Positions 24,880-32,849 of a DNA stretch of 64,000 bases are shown in pieces (the stretch's first letter is position 1; the number at the start of each line of letters is the position of its first letter). The notes beneath the pieces are model-generated. The model did not search any database. It was not told the DNA's origin and was given only the letters and a program-made list of their open reading frames with translations. Source of the DNA: Conexibacter woesei Iso977N. GTDB lineage: Bacteria > Actinomycetota > Thermoleophilia > Solirubrobacterales > Solirubrobacteraceae. The stretch covers positions 1,736,001-1,800,000 of the forward strand of contig NZ_AUKG01000001.1 in NCBI RefSeq assembly GCF_000424625.1, in the 5' to 3' direction. The position numbers were made by a program, and so were the translations under genes.

Positions 24880-25332
24880 ATGGGACGCGTCAAGGCCGAG
24901 GTCACCGTCAGCGCGCTCGCGAGCGTCGCCGAGGAGCTGTGGTACGACACGTCGCGCTGGCCGACGTTCGTGGACGGGCTGGCGCACGTCGAGAAGGTCG
25001 AGGGCGACTGGCCCCACTCCGGGCGCGTGCTGTGGGACGCCAAGGTCGACGGCCGCGGCCGCGTCGACGAGCGCGTCGTCTCCCACGAGGCCCGCACCGG
25101 CCAGACGCTGGCGATCGAGGACGAGAAGCTCACCGGCACCCAGACCATCGAGTTCCACCCGACCGACGACGGCTGCCGCATCGTCCTGACGTTGTCCTAC
25201 AAGCTGAAGATGGACCCGCCGACCCGCCAGGTCATCGACTTCTTCGCCCGCCGCCCGCTCAAGGACTCGCTCAGGCGCACGCTCAGGCGCTTCCAGCAGG
25301 AGCTCGAGTTCGCGCCGGAGTCGCTCGTATGA
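24880..25332 (+). CDS. SRPBCC (polyketide cyclase/dehydrase-like) protein
   Basis: A 150-residue START/Bet v 1-type fold, which forms a hydrophobic ligand pocket: AEVTVSALASVAEELWYDTS, WPTFVDGLAHVEKVEGDWP, GTQTIEFHPTDDGCRIVLTL and a long C-terminal helix (LKDSLRRTLRRFQQEL). Such proteins bind or transform lipids and other hydrophobic compounds; the ligand is not predictable. It overlaps the next gene by 4 nt (ATGA). Confidence 0.8.
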   Translation: MGRVKAEVTVSALASVAEELWYDTSRWPTFVDGLAHVEKVEGDWPHSGRVLWDAKVDGRGRVDERVVSHEARTGQTLAIEDEKLTGTQTIEFHPTDDGCRIVLTLSYKLKMDPPTRQVIDFFARRPLKDSLRRTLRRFQQELEFAPESLV

Positions 25333-25814
25333 GCCCGGAGCAGGGACCGCCGCTCGGCGAGCGGCCGGTCGCCCTGTCGCTCGGCGTCACGCTCGCGCAC
25401 ACCGACGCGGTCGCGGTCCACATCGCCGGCGCCTACGCGTTCTCGACCGGCCTGACGTTCGGCGTCGCGCTGGTCCGCCGCGAGGGCGCGGCGCTGGAGC
25501 CTGGTCGGGACGCGTTCTTCTCGGAGCGGCCGCAGAGCGACGACGAGCCGCGCTTCGGTGTCGCCTTCGCCGACGGCCGGGCCGCGTCCCTGGACGGCCC
25601 GCCGTCGCCGGACATCCTCCTGGGCATGCGCGGCGGCGGTGGCGGCGGCGGGACCTACGAGACGCGGATGTGGCTGTGGCCGATCCCGCCGGAGGGCCCG
25701 CTGACCTTCACGTTCCGCTGGCTCGCCGAGGGGATCGAGGAGACGACGGTCGCCGTCGACACCGCGCCGCTGCGCGACGCGTCGGCGCGCACCGCCGTGT
25801 GGTGGCCCGCGTGA
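25329..25814 (+). CDS. Unknown protein of the PadR-SRPBCC operon (first)
   Basis: A 161-residue beta-rich protein (VALSLGVTLAHTDAVAVHIAGAYAF is hydrophobic but not a signal peptide). It contains a Gly run (MRGGGGGGGTYETRMWLWPIPPEG) and ends in FRWLAEGIEETTVAVDT. It is translationally coupled on both sides (ATGA and GTGA overlaps). The sequence pattern of paired strands suggests a small beta sandwich. No family recognised. Confidence 0.6.
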   Translation: MSPEQGPPLGERPVALSLGVTLAHTDAVAVHIAGAYAFSTGLTFGVALVRREGAALEPGRDAFFSERPQSDDEPRFGVAFADGRAASLDGPPSPDILLGMRGGGGGGGTYETRMWLWPIPPEGPLTFTFRWLAEGIEETTVAVDTAPLRDASARTAVWWPA

Positions 25815-26479
25815 CGTCGCTCGCCTGGGAGGACGGCCCGGAGGCGGGAGGCTGGATCGCCGGCCTGCTCGGGCCGTTCGGCCCGACCGTCGCCGGCGCC
25901 GTGCCGCGCGGCCATCCGGCGCACGCGATCGTCCCGGTGCCGCGCCCGGACGACGACACGCCGGAGGATCCGGGCCACGTCCCGACCCTCGAGGCGCTCG
26001 TCGGCGTCCTCGCGCCCGTCACGGGTCACCAGCAGGTCCACTGCGCGATCTGGGAGGGCTGGTCCTGGTGGTATCCGCACGGCACGGACCCGCGCACGGC
26101 GCCCGGCATGGGCGCCGGGGTCCTGTGGTCCGGCGACGGAGAGCCGACGCAGGAGGAGCGCGAGCGCGCGCTCGCGCAGGCCCGCGAGGCGATGGCCGCC
26201 GAGTGCATGGAGGCACCGGACGTCCGGCGCCTCGACCTGCCGTATCGCGCCTACTACGTGTGGCGCGGGCCGCTGGAGTCCATCACCGCGTTCCGCGATT
26301 ACCCGCCCAACCCGCCGTCGCTGATCTGGCCCGAGGACCGGTCGTGGTTCGTGGGCATCCCGATCTACAGCGAGGACATCGCGGTGGCCGGGAGCGACGC
26401 GCTCGTCGATGCGGTGTGCGCGGCGCTGCCGGCGGCGCGGCGGGCTGCGCCCGGCGACGTGCTCGACATCGACGACTGA
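25811..26479 (+). CDS. Unknown protein of the PadR-SRPBCC operon (second)
   Basis: A 222-residue soluble protein, rich in Trp and Pro (IWEGWSWWYPHGTD, LPYRAYYVWRGPLESI, WPEDRSWFVGIPIYSEDI). The C-terminal motif WFVGIPIYSEDIAVAGSD resembles a segment seen in uncharacterised actinobacterial proteins, but I cannot name the family. It starts with GTG overlapping the previous stop and ends the operon, followed by a hairpin at 26500. Confidence 0.6.
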   Translation: MTSLAWEDGPEAGGWIAGLLGPFGPTVAGAVPRGHPAHAIVPVPRPDDDTPEDPGHVPTLEALVGVLAPVTGHQQVHCAIWEGWSWWYPHGTDPRTAPGMGAGVLWSGDGEPTQEERERALAQAREAMAAECMEAPDVRRLDLPYRAYYVWRGPLESITAFRDYPPNPPSLIWPEDRSWFVGIPIYSEDIAVAGSDALVDAVCAALPAARRAAPGDVLDIDD

Positions 26480-26499
26480 ACCGGCCGGAGAACGACGCC

Positions 26500-26531
26500 G
26501 GCCGCCGCCGCTCCGAGGAGCGACGACGGCC
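26500..26531 (+). terminator. Hairpin after the PadR-SRPBCC operon
   Basis: GGCCGCCGCCGCTCC pairs with GGAGCGACGACGGCC (two mismatches) around a very short loop. No T-run follows. Confidence 0.45.
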
Positions 26532-26589
26532 GAGAGGAGGAGGAGCGTCGTACTGCTCGCCGCGTGGTAGCGGCAAGTTGGGGTTGTTG

Positions 26590-26742
26590 CTAGCGGACGT
26601 GCATGTGCGGGCGGTCGCAGCCGGTCGCGAAGCAGGCGGCGACGTTGCCCTGCGCGCCCTGGTGGAAGTGCGGGTCGTTGTGGATGGCGGCGGGCCGGGT
26701 GCTCAGGGCACGGCCGACCGCGGCGATGATGCGGCGGGTCAT
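26590..26742 (-). CDS. Small His/Cys-containing peptide
   Basis: A 50-residue protein: basic N-terminal helix (MTRRIIAAVGRALSTRP), then IHNDPHFHQGAQGNVAACFATGCDRPHMHVR. It has five His and two Cys spaced as C-x4-C in the second half, a pattern that could hold a metal. A GGAGG site lies 8 nt before the ATG, and CACAAT-like -10 sequence is seen farther upstream (about 26813-26818), so it is probably real. I believe similar small peptides occur in other actinobacteria but cannot name the family. Confidence 0.5.
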   Translation of the reverse strand: MTRRIIAAVGRALSTRPAAIHNDPHFHQGAQGNVAACFATGCDRPHMHVR

Positions 26743-26975
26743 TGGGGGTGCCTCCGGGGGAGTGGGGGGAGAGGGGTCTGCCGGGCGGCTTGCGCCTTCA
26801 CTCACCGACAGGGACATTGTGACACGTTTGTGACAGTTCTGGACATGCCTGTGACCGCCCTCACAGGAGTCCACGCCCGACCAGGTGCTTGACACCGTGT
26901 CGATAGCCCGATGTGGCTAGTCTTCGGCCCTTCGCAGGTCCGAAACGCCGCCAACCAGAAGGGTTCCCGAGACCA

Positions 26976-28985
26976 ATGTTCGTGTTCAAGGCCGCCGTCG
27001 TCGGCGCCGGGACGATGGGTGGGCAGATCGCGCAGACGATCGCCGCCGCCGGCATCCCCGTGGTGCTCAAGGACGTCAAGCAGGAGTTCGTCGACGCGGG
27101 CCTCACCGAGGCGCGCAACGTCACGGCGGGCCAGATCGCCCGCCTGGTCAAGAAGGGCAAGCTCACCGAGGAGCAGGCCGCCGCCGAGGTCGACCGCATC
27201 GTCGGCCTGATCGAGGGCGCCACCGACTACTCGTCCTTCGGCGACGTCGACTTCGTCATCGAGGCCGTCCCCGAGCGCATGGACATCAAGCAGGCGGTCT
27301 TCGCCGAGCTCGACGCCGTCACGCCCGGCCACGCGGTCCTCGCGTCCAACACCTCGTCGCTGTCGATCACCGAGATCGGCGAGGCGACGCTGCGCCCGGA
27401 GAAGGTCGTCGGGTTCCACTACTTCTACCCGGCGTCGATCATGCCGTTGATCGAGATCATCGAGGGCGAGGACACCGCCGCCGAGACGATCAACGCGTGC
27501 GTGACGTTCGCCCAGGCGATCAAGAAGCAGCCGATCACCTGCGCCGAGGTCCCGGGCTTCGTCGTCAACCGCATCCTCAACTCCGGCATCGCCGAGATCT
27601 GGCGCGACCAGGAGGAGCAGCAGCTGTCGATCAAGAAGATCGACGAGGGCGTCGGCGCGGCCAACGTCGTCCCGATGGGCCCGTACTTCCTCATCAACCT
27701 GCTCGGCCTGGACACCGTCCTGCACGTCGCCGAGCACCTCCACGAGTCCTACGGCGACCGCTTCTACGCGCCCGAGGGCATGCAGAAGCTCGTGGCCGAG
27801 GGCAAGCTGGGCGCCAAGACCGGCGGCAACGGCTTCTACGACACCGAGGGCAACGCGAACCTCACGGGCGACAACGACCCCAACATCGACGAGCTCGTCG
27901 AGAAGTTGGTGCTCAAGACGTTCGTGGAGGCCGCGCTGGTCCTGGAGGAGGGCGTCGCCACCCACCGCGACATCGACTTCGGGATGATGGCCGGCGCCGG
28001 CCTGGACCCGCGCCGCGGGCTGCTGCCGCCGTTCATGAAGGCCGACGTCGAGGGCCTCGACACGATCCTGGAGCGCCTGGAGAAGGCGCAGGAGAAGTGG
28101 GGCGACCGTTTCGAGCCGCCGACGATCCTGCGCCGCCTCGTCGCCCAGGGCCGCTTGGGGACCAAGAGCGGTCAGGGCTTCTACGCCTACCCGCAGCCGG
28201 ACGCCGAGCAGCCGGCCGGCGAGGCCGCCGTCGTCAAGCTCGAGTCGCGCGGCAACGTCGCGATCGCGTGGCTGGCCAACGGCATGATGAACTCGATCGC
28301 GCCGCAGGTCATCGAGGACCTCCGCAAGGTCTGGGACAAGGTCCAGGCCGACGGCGTCCGGGCGCTGGTGATCGCGTCGAGCAACCCCATGTTGTTCTCC
28401 GCGGGTGCCGACATCAAGGCGTTCACGCAGCTCGACGAGACGTCCGGCGCGAAGCTGATCGGCGACGCGCACACGCTCTTCCGCGAGCTGGAGACCAAGG
28501 GCGTCGCGACGATCGCGGCTGTCAACGGCCTCGCGTTCGGCGGCGGCTGCGAGCTGGCGATGGCGTGCGACGTCCGGATCGCCGCGCAGTCGGCGGTCTT
28601 CGGCCAGCCGGAGATCAAGCTCGGGATCATCCCCGGCTTCGGCGGCACGCAGCGCCTCCCGCGCCTGGTCGGCGAGAACAAGGCGCTGGAGATGAACACG
28701 ATCGGCGACCCGCTCGGCGCCGACGAGGCCTACGAGTTCGGCCTGGTCAACCGCGCGGTCGTCGACCACGAGCTGCTCGACACCGCGCTGCTGTGGGCGC
28801 GCAAGCTGTCGGAGGCGGCGCCGCTGGCGCTGGCCGAGGTCAAGGGCGTCAGCGCCGCGGGCGACCTCGACGAGGGCATCGAGAACGAGAAGGCCGCGTT
28901 CGGCCGCGTCTTCGCCAGCGCGGATGCCAAGGAAGGCATCAGCGCGTTCCTGGGCAAGCGCACGCCCAACTGGCAGGGCAAGTAG
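26976..28985 (+). CDS. 3-hydroxyacyl-CoA dehydrogenase / enoyl-CoA hydratase fusion (FadJ-type)
   Basis: A 669-residue bifunctional beta-oxidation enzyme. The NAD-binding Rossmann motif is at the N-terminus ([14 protein letters not shown]), then [12 protein letters not shown] and the catalytic-His region [14 protein letters not shown], two dehydrogenase C-domains (about 185-280 and 300-400), and finally an enoyl-CoA hydratase domain from about residue 420 ([46 protein letters not shown]). This is the reverse of the FadB/FadJ order, where the hydratase is N-terminal. The ATG at 26976 starts right at the Rossmann strand. Confidence 0.9.
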   Translation: MFVFKAAVVGAGTMGGQIAQTIAAAGIPVVLKDVKQEFVDAGLTEARNVTAGQIARLVKKGKLTEEQAAAEVDRIVGLIEGATDYSSFGDVDFVIEAVPERMDIKQAVFAELDAVTPGHAVLASNTSSLSITEIGEATLRPEKVVGFHYFYPASIMPLIEIIEGEDTAAETINACVTFAQAIKKQPITCAEVPGFVVNRILNSGIAEIWRDQEEQQLSIKKIDEGVGAANVVPMGPYFLINLLGLDTVLHVAEHLHESYGDRFYAPEGMQKLVAEGKLGAKTGGNGFYDTEGNANLTGDNDPNIDELVEKLVLKTFVEAALVLEEGVATHRDIDFGMMAGAGLDPRRGLLPPFMKADVEGLDTILERLEKAQEKWGDRFEPPTILRRLVAQGRLGTKSGQGFYAYPQPDAEQPAGEAAVVKLESRGNVAIAWLANGMMNSIAPQVIEDLRKVWDKVQADGVRALVIASSNPMLFSAGADIKAFTQLDETSGAKLIGDAHTLFRELETKGVATIAAVNGLAFGGGCELAMACDVRIAAQSAVFGQPEIKLGIIPGFGGTQRLPRLVGENKALEMNTIGDPLGADEAYEFGLVNRAVVDHELLDTALLWARKLSEAAPLALAEVKGVSAAGDLDEGIENEKAAFGRVFASADAKEGISAFLGKRTPNWQGK

Positions 28986-28997
28986 CCGCGCGGACGT

Positions 28998-29023
28998 CGC
29001 CGCGTCACCTCGGTGGCGCGGCG
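28998..29023 (+). terminator. Hairpin after the FadJ-type gene
   Basis: CGCCGCGTCACC-TC-GGTGGCGCGGCG, a 12-bp stem with one mismatch. It sits 13 nt before the next start codon and could end the upstream message. Confidence 0.45.
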
Positions 29024-29036
29024 GCGTTGTAGCGGC

Positions 29037-29627
29037 ATGACCCTTCTCCCCAAGAAGTCCCTCCTCTCCCTGGCGGCCGCGGCCGTCGCCTCCGCCGCGC
29101 TGGCGGGCAACGCCGCCGCCGCGCCCACCGTCAAGGTCCACTCCATCTTCGGCGGCAAGGGCATCCACGTCGGCCAGATCCTCGACGTCCGCGCCGCGGG
29201 CGCCGGCACGGGCAAGGCCAAGTCCATCTGCTGGGACCCGGCGCCGATCGGCCGCCCGGCCTGCAGCGCGTCCGAGAACGGCGCGCCGTCGGCGACCGGC
29301 ACGACCAAGCTGACCGTCAAGCTCGCCGACGGGACCACGCTGCACAAGTCGATCACGGCTGCGCCTGCGTTCAAGCATCGCGGCGGCGACGGCGGCTCCG
29401 ACGCCGCGCCCGGGCACGTCTGCTCGAAGGGCATCACGCTGTGGGGCAACGTCCCGCAGAAGGGCTCGACGGTCAGGAAGCCGGCCGACAAGGTCACCAC
29501 GCTCGACGCCGGCGCGCAGGTCGCGCAGTACAACCGCATCGGCGACTACGTCCTGTACTGGGAGTACGCCACCAACAAGGCCGGCTTCGGCAAGCTCGGC
29601 TGCGTGACCGACGGCCTGGGCTCGTAG
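29037..29627 (+). CDS. Secreted protein of unknown function
   Basis: A 196-residue exported protein: signal peptide (LPKKSLLSLAAAAVASAALAGNAAA), then a beta-rich body (VKVHSIFGGKGIHVGQILDV, TTKLTVKLADGTTLHKSI, NRIGDYVLYWEYATNKAG). It has four Cys in the mature part (ICWD, PACS, HVCSK, LGCV), which could form two disulphides. No family recognised. The ATG at 29037 precedes the signal peptide; an upstream in-frame start would put an Arg-rich extension on it. Confidence 0.6.
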   Translation: MTLLPKKSLLSLAAAAVASAALAGNAAAAPTVKVHSIFGGKGIHVGQILDVRAAGAGTGKAKSICWDPAPIGRPACSASENGAPSATGTTKLTVKLADGTTLHKSITAAPAFKHRGGDGGSDAAPGHVCSKGITLWGNVPQKGSTVRKPADKVTTLDAGAQVAQYNRIGDYVLYWEYATNKAGFGKLGCVTDGLGS

Positions 29628-29628
29628 C

Positions 29629-29634
29629 TACCCT
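29629..29634 (+). promoter_or_regulatory. -10 box of the Sir2 gene
   Basis: TACCCT, 6 nt before GTG 29641. The GGAG between them is too close to the RNA end to act as a normal ribosome-binding site. Confidence 0.5.
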
Positions 29635-29640
29635 GGAGCG

Positions 29641-30414
29641 GTGAGCGCTTCGTCGTCCGCCGCCGTCGACCACGAGCGCGTCGAGCGGCTCGCCGCCCTG
29701 ATCCGGGAGGCCGAGTCGGTCGTCGCGCTCACCGGTGCCGGGATCTCGGTGCCGTCCGGGATCCCGGACTTCCGCTCGCCCGGCACCGGGCTGTGGGAGA
29801 ACGTGAACCCGATGGAGGTCGCGCACATCGACGCGTGGCGCGCGGATCCGGAGCGGTTCTGGCACTTCTACGGCAACCGCTTCCAGACGCTGGAGGGCAA
29901 GGAGCCCAACGGCGCGCACCGCGCGCTGGTCGAGCTGGAGGCGCGCGGCAAGCTCGACGCGATCATCACGCAGAACATCGACCGCCTGCACAAGCGCGCG
30001 GGGTCGTCGCGGCTGATCGAGGTGCACGGGTCGATCGACACGTCGTCGTGCCTGACGTGCGGGACGGCGTACCCGATCGCCGAGGTGCGCGAGCGGCTGG
30101 AGCACTCCGCGATCTCGGTCCCGGAGTGCGACTGCGGCGAGCCGTTGAAGCCCGACGTCGTGCTGTTCGGCGAGTGGCTGCCGACGGGTGCGCTGGAGGA
30201 GGCCTACGGGCTGGCCGCGGGCGCCGACGTGCTGCTGTGCATCGGCTCGTCGCTGGAGGTGCACCCGATCGCGCAGCTGCCGTCGGTGACGCGCCAGACC
30301 GGCGGGGCGGTCGCGGTGATCACCGCGGGGCCGACGCCGTGGGACGCGCGCGCCGCGGTCAAGCTCGACGGCGACGTGGTGGCCGAGCTGGAGGCGCTGG
30401 TCGCAGCGCTGTAG
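29641..30414 (+). CDS. Sir2 family NAD-dependent protein deacylase
   Basis: A 257-residue sirtuin that removes acyl groups from lysines using NAD+. Signatures are GAGISVPSGIPDFRSP (NAD site), TQNIDRLHKRAG, the catalytic His in EVHGS, and a zinc-binding set CLTCG...ECDCG with four Cys (one pair spaced C-x2-C, the other C-x-C). The closing strand motif CIGSSLEVHPIAQLP is also present. It stands alone between a secreted protein and a convergent unknown gene. Confidence 0.92.
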   Translation: MSASSSAAVDHERVERLAALIREAESVVALTGAGISVPSGIPDFRSPGTGLWENVNPMEVAHIDAWRADPERFWHFYGNRFQTLEGKEPNGAHRALVELEARGKLDAIITQNIDRLHKRAGSSRLIEVHGSIDTSSCLTCGTAYPIAEVRERLEHSAISVPECDCGEPLKPDVVLFGEWLPTGALEEAYGLAAGADVLLCIGSSLEVHPIAQLPSVTRQTGGAVAVITAGPTPWDARAAVKLDGDVVAELEALVAAL

Positions 30415-30420
30415 TTGGTG

Positions 30421-31041
30421 TTATTGGATCCGCCGCGTGATGCGCCCGTGCGCATCGGCCTGGAACACGGCGCCGCTCTTGAAGTAGGCCGACCACGTCG
30501 GCCTGCCGAGGATCTTGAGCAGGACGACGTAGTCGATGGTCTTGCGCGAGACGTGCAGGCGGTGCGCGGCGGCGGTGATCAGGCGCTGCGGGGCGTGGGC
30601 GTCGACCGTCGACTTCGCGATCGTCCCGGTGCCCGGGGCGCTGACGAAGTCGGCGCCGAGCGGGTCGATCCGCAGGACCGAGACGCCGCCGTGGTGCTGG
30701 GCCAGCGCGCGCCGCACCTCGGCGGGGCGCAGGAGGCCGAGGCCGGCCGGCCTCGGCGGCGCGGCGGTCGTCGCCCTGGGCGTGGCGGGCGTGACGGTGT
30801 GCATCAGCGCCGGGACGTCGATCGCATGCGACCTCGCGTCGTGCAGCGACGTGTACGCGAACCACCCGCCGATCCCCAACGGGACGACGAACAGCAACAC
30901 CATGAACAACCCCGCCGCCTTGTCCCACAGGTCCCAGCTGCCCTGGACGCGCGGCGCAGGCGCGGCGGGTCGCGGCAGCGCGGCCGTCATGGCTTCGCCA
31001 GGGTTGTTGATGGTGTTGCCGAAGGCGTCGCGGTCGCTCAC
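30421..31041 (-). CDS. Single-pass membrane protein of unknown function
   Basis: A 206-residue protein with a Pro/Ala-rich cytoplasmic N-terminus, one membrane helix (GLFMVLLFVVPLGIGGWFAY, about residues 44-63) and an external domain. The end, TIDYVVLLKILGRPTWSAYFKSG followed by GAVFQADAHGRI, looks like a small alpha/beta domain. The GTG start lacks a clear Shine-Dalgarno sequence. It converges with the Sir2 gene, 6 bp between stops. No family recognised. Confidence 0.6.
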   Translation of the reverse strand: MSDRDAFGNTINNPGEAMTAALPRPAAPAPRVQGSWDLWDKAAGLFMVLLFVVPLGIGGWFAYTSLHDARSHAIDVPALMHTVTPATPRATTAAPPRPAGLGLLRPAEVRRALAQHHGGVSVLRIDPLGADFVSAPGTGTIAKSTVDAHAPQRLITAAAHRLHVSRKTIDYVVLLKILGRPTWSAYFKSGAVFQADAHGRITRRIQ

Positions 31042-31070
31042 ACCTGGAGAACGACCGCGGGCGCCTGCGC

Positions 31071-31448
31071 TTACGCGGCCCAGGGCGGCGTGAAGGGCGC
31101 GCCGTCGCCGACGGTCGCCTGGCCGCCGGCGGCCATCGAGGCGATCGCCTCGAACGGCTCGGCGCTGCGGTTGGCGATCCGGAAGTCGACGCCGGGCGGG
31201 ACCGAGAGGCTGTCGCCCGCCCGGACCACGACGTCCTGGCCGTCGAGCGTCGCGGTCAGCTCGCCGCGCACGACGACGAACGCCTCGTCACTCGTCAGCC
31301 GGTGCACGGGCGACGCGGCGCCCGGCTGGGCCCTGATCCTCCACGTGCTCAGCGTGCTGCAGCCGCGGCTGGGCGCGGCGAGGCCGGTCATGTCGAAGCC
31401 GTCCTGCCCGAAGCGCGGCGCGTCGGCCGCGGTGATGTGGTTCGCCAT
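31071..31448 (-). CDS. Cupin domain protein
   Basis: A 125-residue single-domain cupin. The conserved barrel strands are visible (SPVHRLTSDEAFVVVRGELTATLDG and GDSLSVPPGVDFRIANRS). Only one of the usual metal-binding His is obvious in motif 1 (VHRLTSDE), so metal binding may be altered. A GAGGAG site lies 6 nt before the ATG. It is divergent from a MarR gene across two palindromes, so it is the probable regulated target. Confidence 0.8.
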   Translation of the reverse strand: MANHITAADAPRFGQDGFDMTGLAAPSRGCSTLSTWRIRAQPGAASPVHRLTSDEAFVVVRGELTATLDGQDVVVRAGDSLSVPPGVDFRIANRSAEPFEAIASMAAGGQATVGDGAPFTPPWAA

Positions 31449-31467
31449 CTGGTGCTCCTCGAAGATC

Positions 31468-31500
31468 GTCAGTTCCAACTGACGGTCAGTGTAGACTGAC
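31468..31500. promoter_or_regulatory. Two tandem MarR operators with embedded divergent -10 boxes
   Basis: GTCAGTTCCAACTGAC (31468-31483) and GTCAGTGTAGACTGAC (31485-31500) are 16-bp palindromes repeated every 17 bp. The second holds TAGACT (31492-31497), 8 nt before the marR ATG, and on the other strand TACACT (31494-31489) for the cupin gene. Bound MarR would shut both genes. Confidence 0.75.
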
Positions 31501-31505
31501 GAACT

Positions 31506-31979
31506 ATGGATCCGCAAGAGCCCGATCTCGTCATCCTCGTGGCGGGCGCCTACACGGCGGTCACCGACCGCCTGCAGCGCGAGCTGGAGTCGCGCAGGAT
31601 CGACGGCATGCGCCCGTCGTACGGCTTCGTGATCCGGGCCGTGCACGCCGAGCGCCCGACGGTCAACCGGCTGGCGGAGCTGCTGGAGGTCACCAAGCAG
31701 TCGGCCTCCAAGCTCGCCGACGACATGATCCGCGCCGGCTTCCTGACCCGCGTCCCGGACGAGGAGGACCGCCGCCGCGTGCGGCTGGAGCTGACCGACC
31801 GCGGCGCCGCGGTCCGGCGCAGCGCGCTGCGGACCTCCGAGAAGCTGGAGGACGAGCTGGCCGCCGCGGCCGGCCCGCGCGCGGTGCCGGCGCTGCGCAG
31901 GGCGCTGCTGGCGTTGATCGAGGCCGAGGGCGGGCTGGAGGCCGTGGCGGCGCGCCGCCCGCGGCCGCCCCAGGGCTAG
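31506..31979 (+). CDS. MarR family transcriptional regulator
   Basis: A 157-residue winged-helix regulator: VNRLAELLEVTKQSASKLADDMIRAGFL (helix-turn-helix) and wing PDEEDRRRVRLELTDRG. It is divergent from the cupin gene and should bind the two palindromes between them, giving autoregulation. Its TAG stop shares CTAG with the stop of the convergent TetR gene. Confidence 0.88.
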   Translation: MDPQEPDLVILVAGAYTAVTDRLQRELESRRIDGMRPSYGFVIRAVHAERPTVNRLAELLEVTKQSASKLADDMIRAGFLTRVPDEEDRRRVRLELTDRGAAVRRSALRTSEKLEDELAAAAGPRAVPALRRALLALIEAEGGLEAVAARRPRPPQG

Positions 31980-32749
31980 GCGGGGTCCCTGCCGCCGGCG
32001 TTGCGGCGGCCGCGGTTCGGTGCGTCGTCGAGGCCCCAGCCCTGGGCCGAGAGGCGGTCGGAGGCCGGGGTGGAGAGCAGGCCGTTGATGATGATGTCGA
32101 GGCCGAGGGAGAAGCGCTCGTGGCCGTCGCCGCGGGTCATGAGCGGTGCGACGGAGGCCATCGTCGGGTAGCGGTCGGCGGGGATCGAGGTGAAGCGCTC
32201 CATGACGCGGGCCAGCTCGGACTCCTCGTGGCCCGGGTCGGCGTAGAGCTGCTGGTAGAGCGCCTGCTCGTAGGCGATCGCGGTCGCGTACATGCTGATC
32301 AGGTCGGCGGCGTAGGCGATCGCCTGGTCCTCGGCGCCGCCGGCCCGCAGCAGCGACATCATCGACTCGCTCACGCGCAGCGCGTTCTCGCCGGTCGGGA
32401 TCGTCGCCATGCCCATGATCGCGATGCCCGGGAACTCCTCGGACATCATCGACGTCAGCCGCGTGATCAGCCCGTGGAGCTGCTCGCGCCAGCGCCTCGG
32501 GTCGGTCGGCTCGACCTCCACGGTCCCGATCGCGGCGTCGAACAGCAGCGCGTGCAGCGCGTCGCGGTTCTCGACGTAGACGTACAACGACGCCGGCCCG
32601 GTGTCGAGCGCCTGCGCGACGCGCCGCATCGACAGCGCCTCGAAGCCCTCGCTGCGCAGGATCTCCAGCCCGGCGGCGACGATCGCCTCGCGGCTGAGCG
32701 CGGCCTTGGCGGGCCGGTCGCGGCGGCTGCGGGGACGGGCTTCGGACAT
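31976..32749 (-). CDS. TetR family transcriptional regulator
   Basis: A 257-residue regulator with an N-terminal helix-turn-helix (SREAIVAAGLEILRSEGFEALSMRRVAQALDTGPASLYVYVENRDAL region, about residues 20-65) and a long C-domain of the TetR_C (TetR/class A-like) type. ATG 32749 is chosen because TAGACT stands 10 nt before it; the earlier GTG at 32773 would start inside that promoter. Two CGAACG-N-CGTTCG operators lie between it and the divergent MFS gene, its likely target. Confidence 0.88.
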   Translation of the reverse strand: MSEARPRSRRDRPAKAALSREAIVAAGLEILRSEGFEALSMRRVAQALDTGPASLYVYVENRDALHALLFDAAIGTVEVEPTDPRRWREQLHGLITRLTSMMSEEFPGIAIMGMATIPTGENALRVSESMMSLLRAGGAEDQAIAYAADLISMYATAIAYEQALYQQLYADPGHEESELARVMERFTSIPADRYPTMASVAPLMTRGDGHERFSLGLDIIINGLLSTPASDRLSAQGWGLDDAPNRGRRNAGGRDPA

Positions 32750-32759
32750 CTGGCGCGGG

Positions 32760-32765
32760 AGTCTA
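32760..32765 (-). promoter_or_regulatory. -10 box of the tetR gene, leaderless
   Basis: TAGACT on the minus strand (32765-32760), 10 nt before ATG 32749, beside the first operator. Confidence 0.5.
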
Positions 32766-32772
32766 CTTGACA

Positions 32773-32817
32773 CGAACGTCGTTCGTTACGTACGGTGTTC
32801 GTAGCGAACGGCGTTCG
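32773..32817. promoter_or_regulatory. Pair of TetR operators CGAACG-N-CGTTCG
   Basis: CGAACGTCGTTCG (32773-32785) and CGAACGGCGTTCG (32805-32817) are identical apart from the centre base and are 32 bp apart centre to centre, i.e. on the same DNA face. A TACGGT -10-like box lies between them on the plus strand. Confidence 0.8.
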
Positions 32818-32849
32818 TTCGTGACCTCTCCCCAACCCAAGGACCCCTC

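Noticed and set aside
26889-26923. TTGACA / TAGTCT promoter before the FadJ-type gene
   Set aside because: The spacing is 23 bp, too long for a normal -35/-10 pair, so I did not list it as a promoter.
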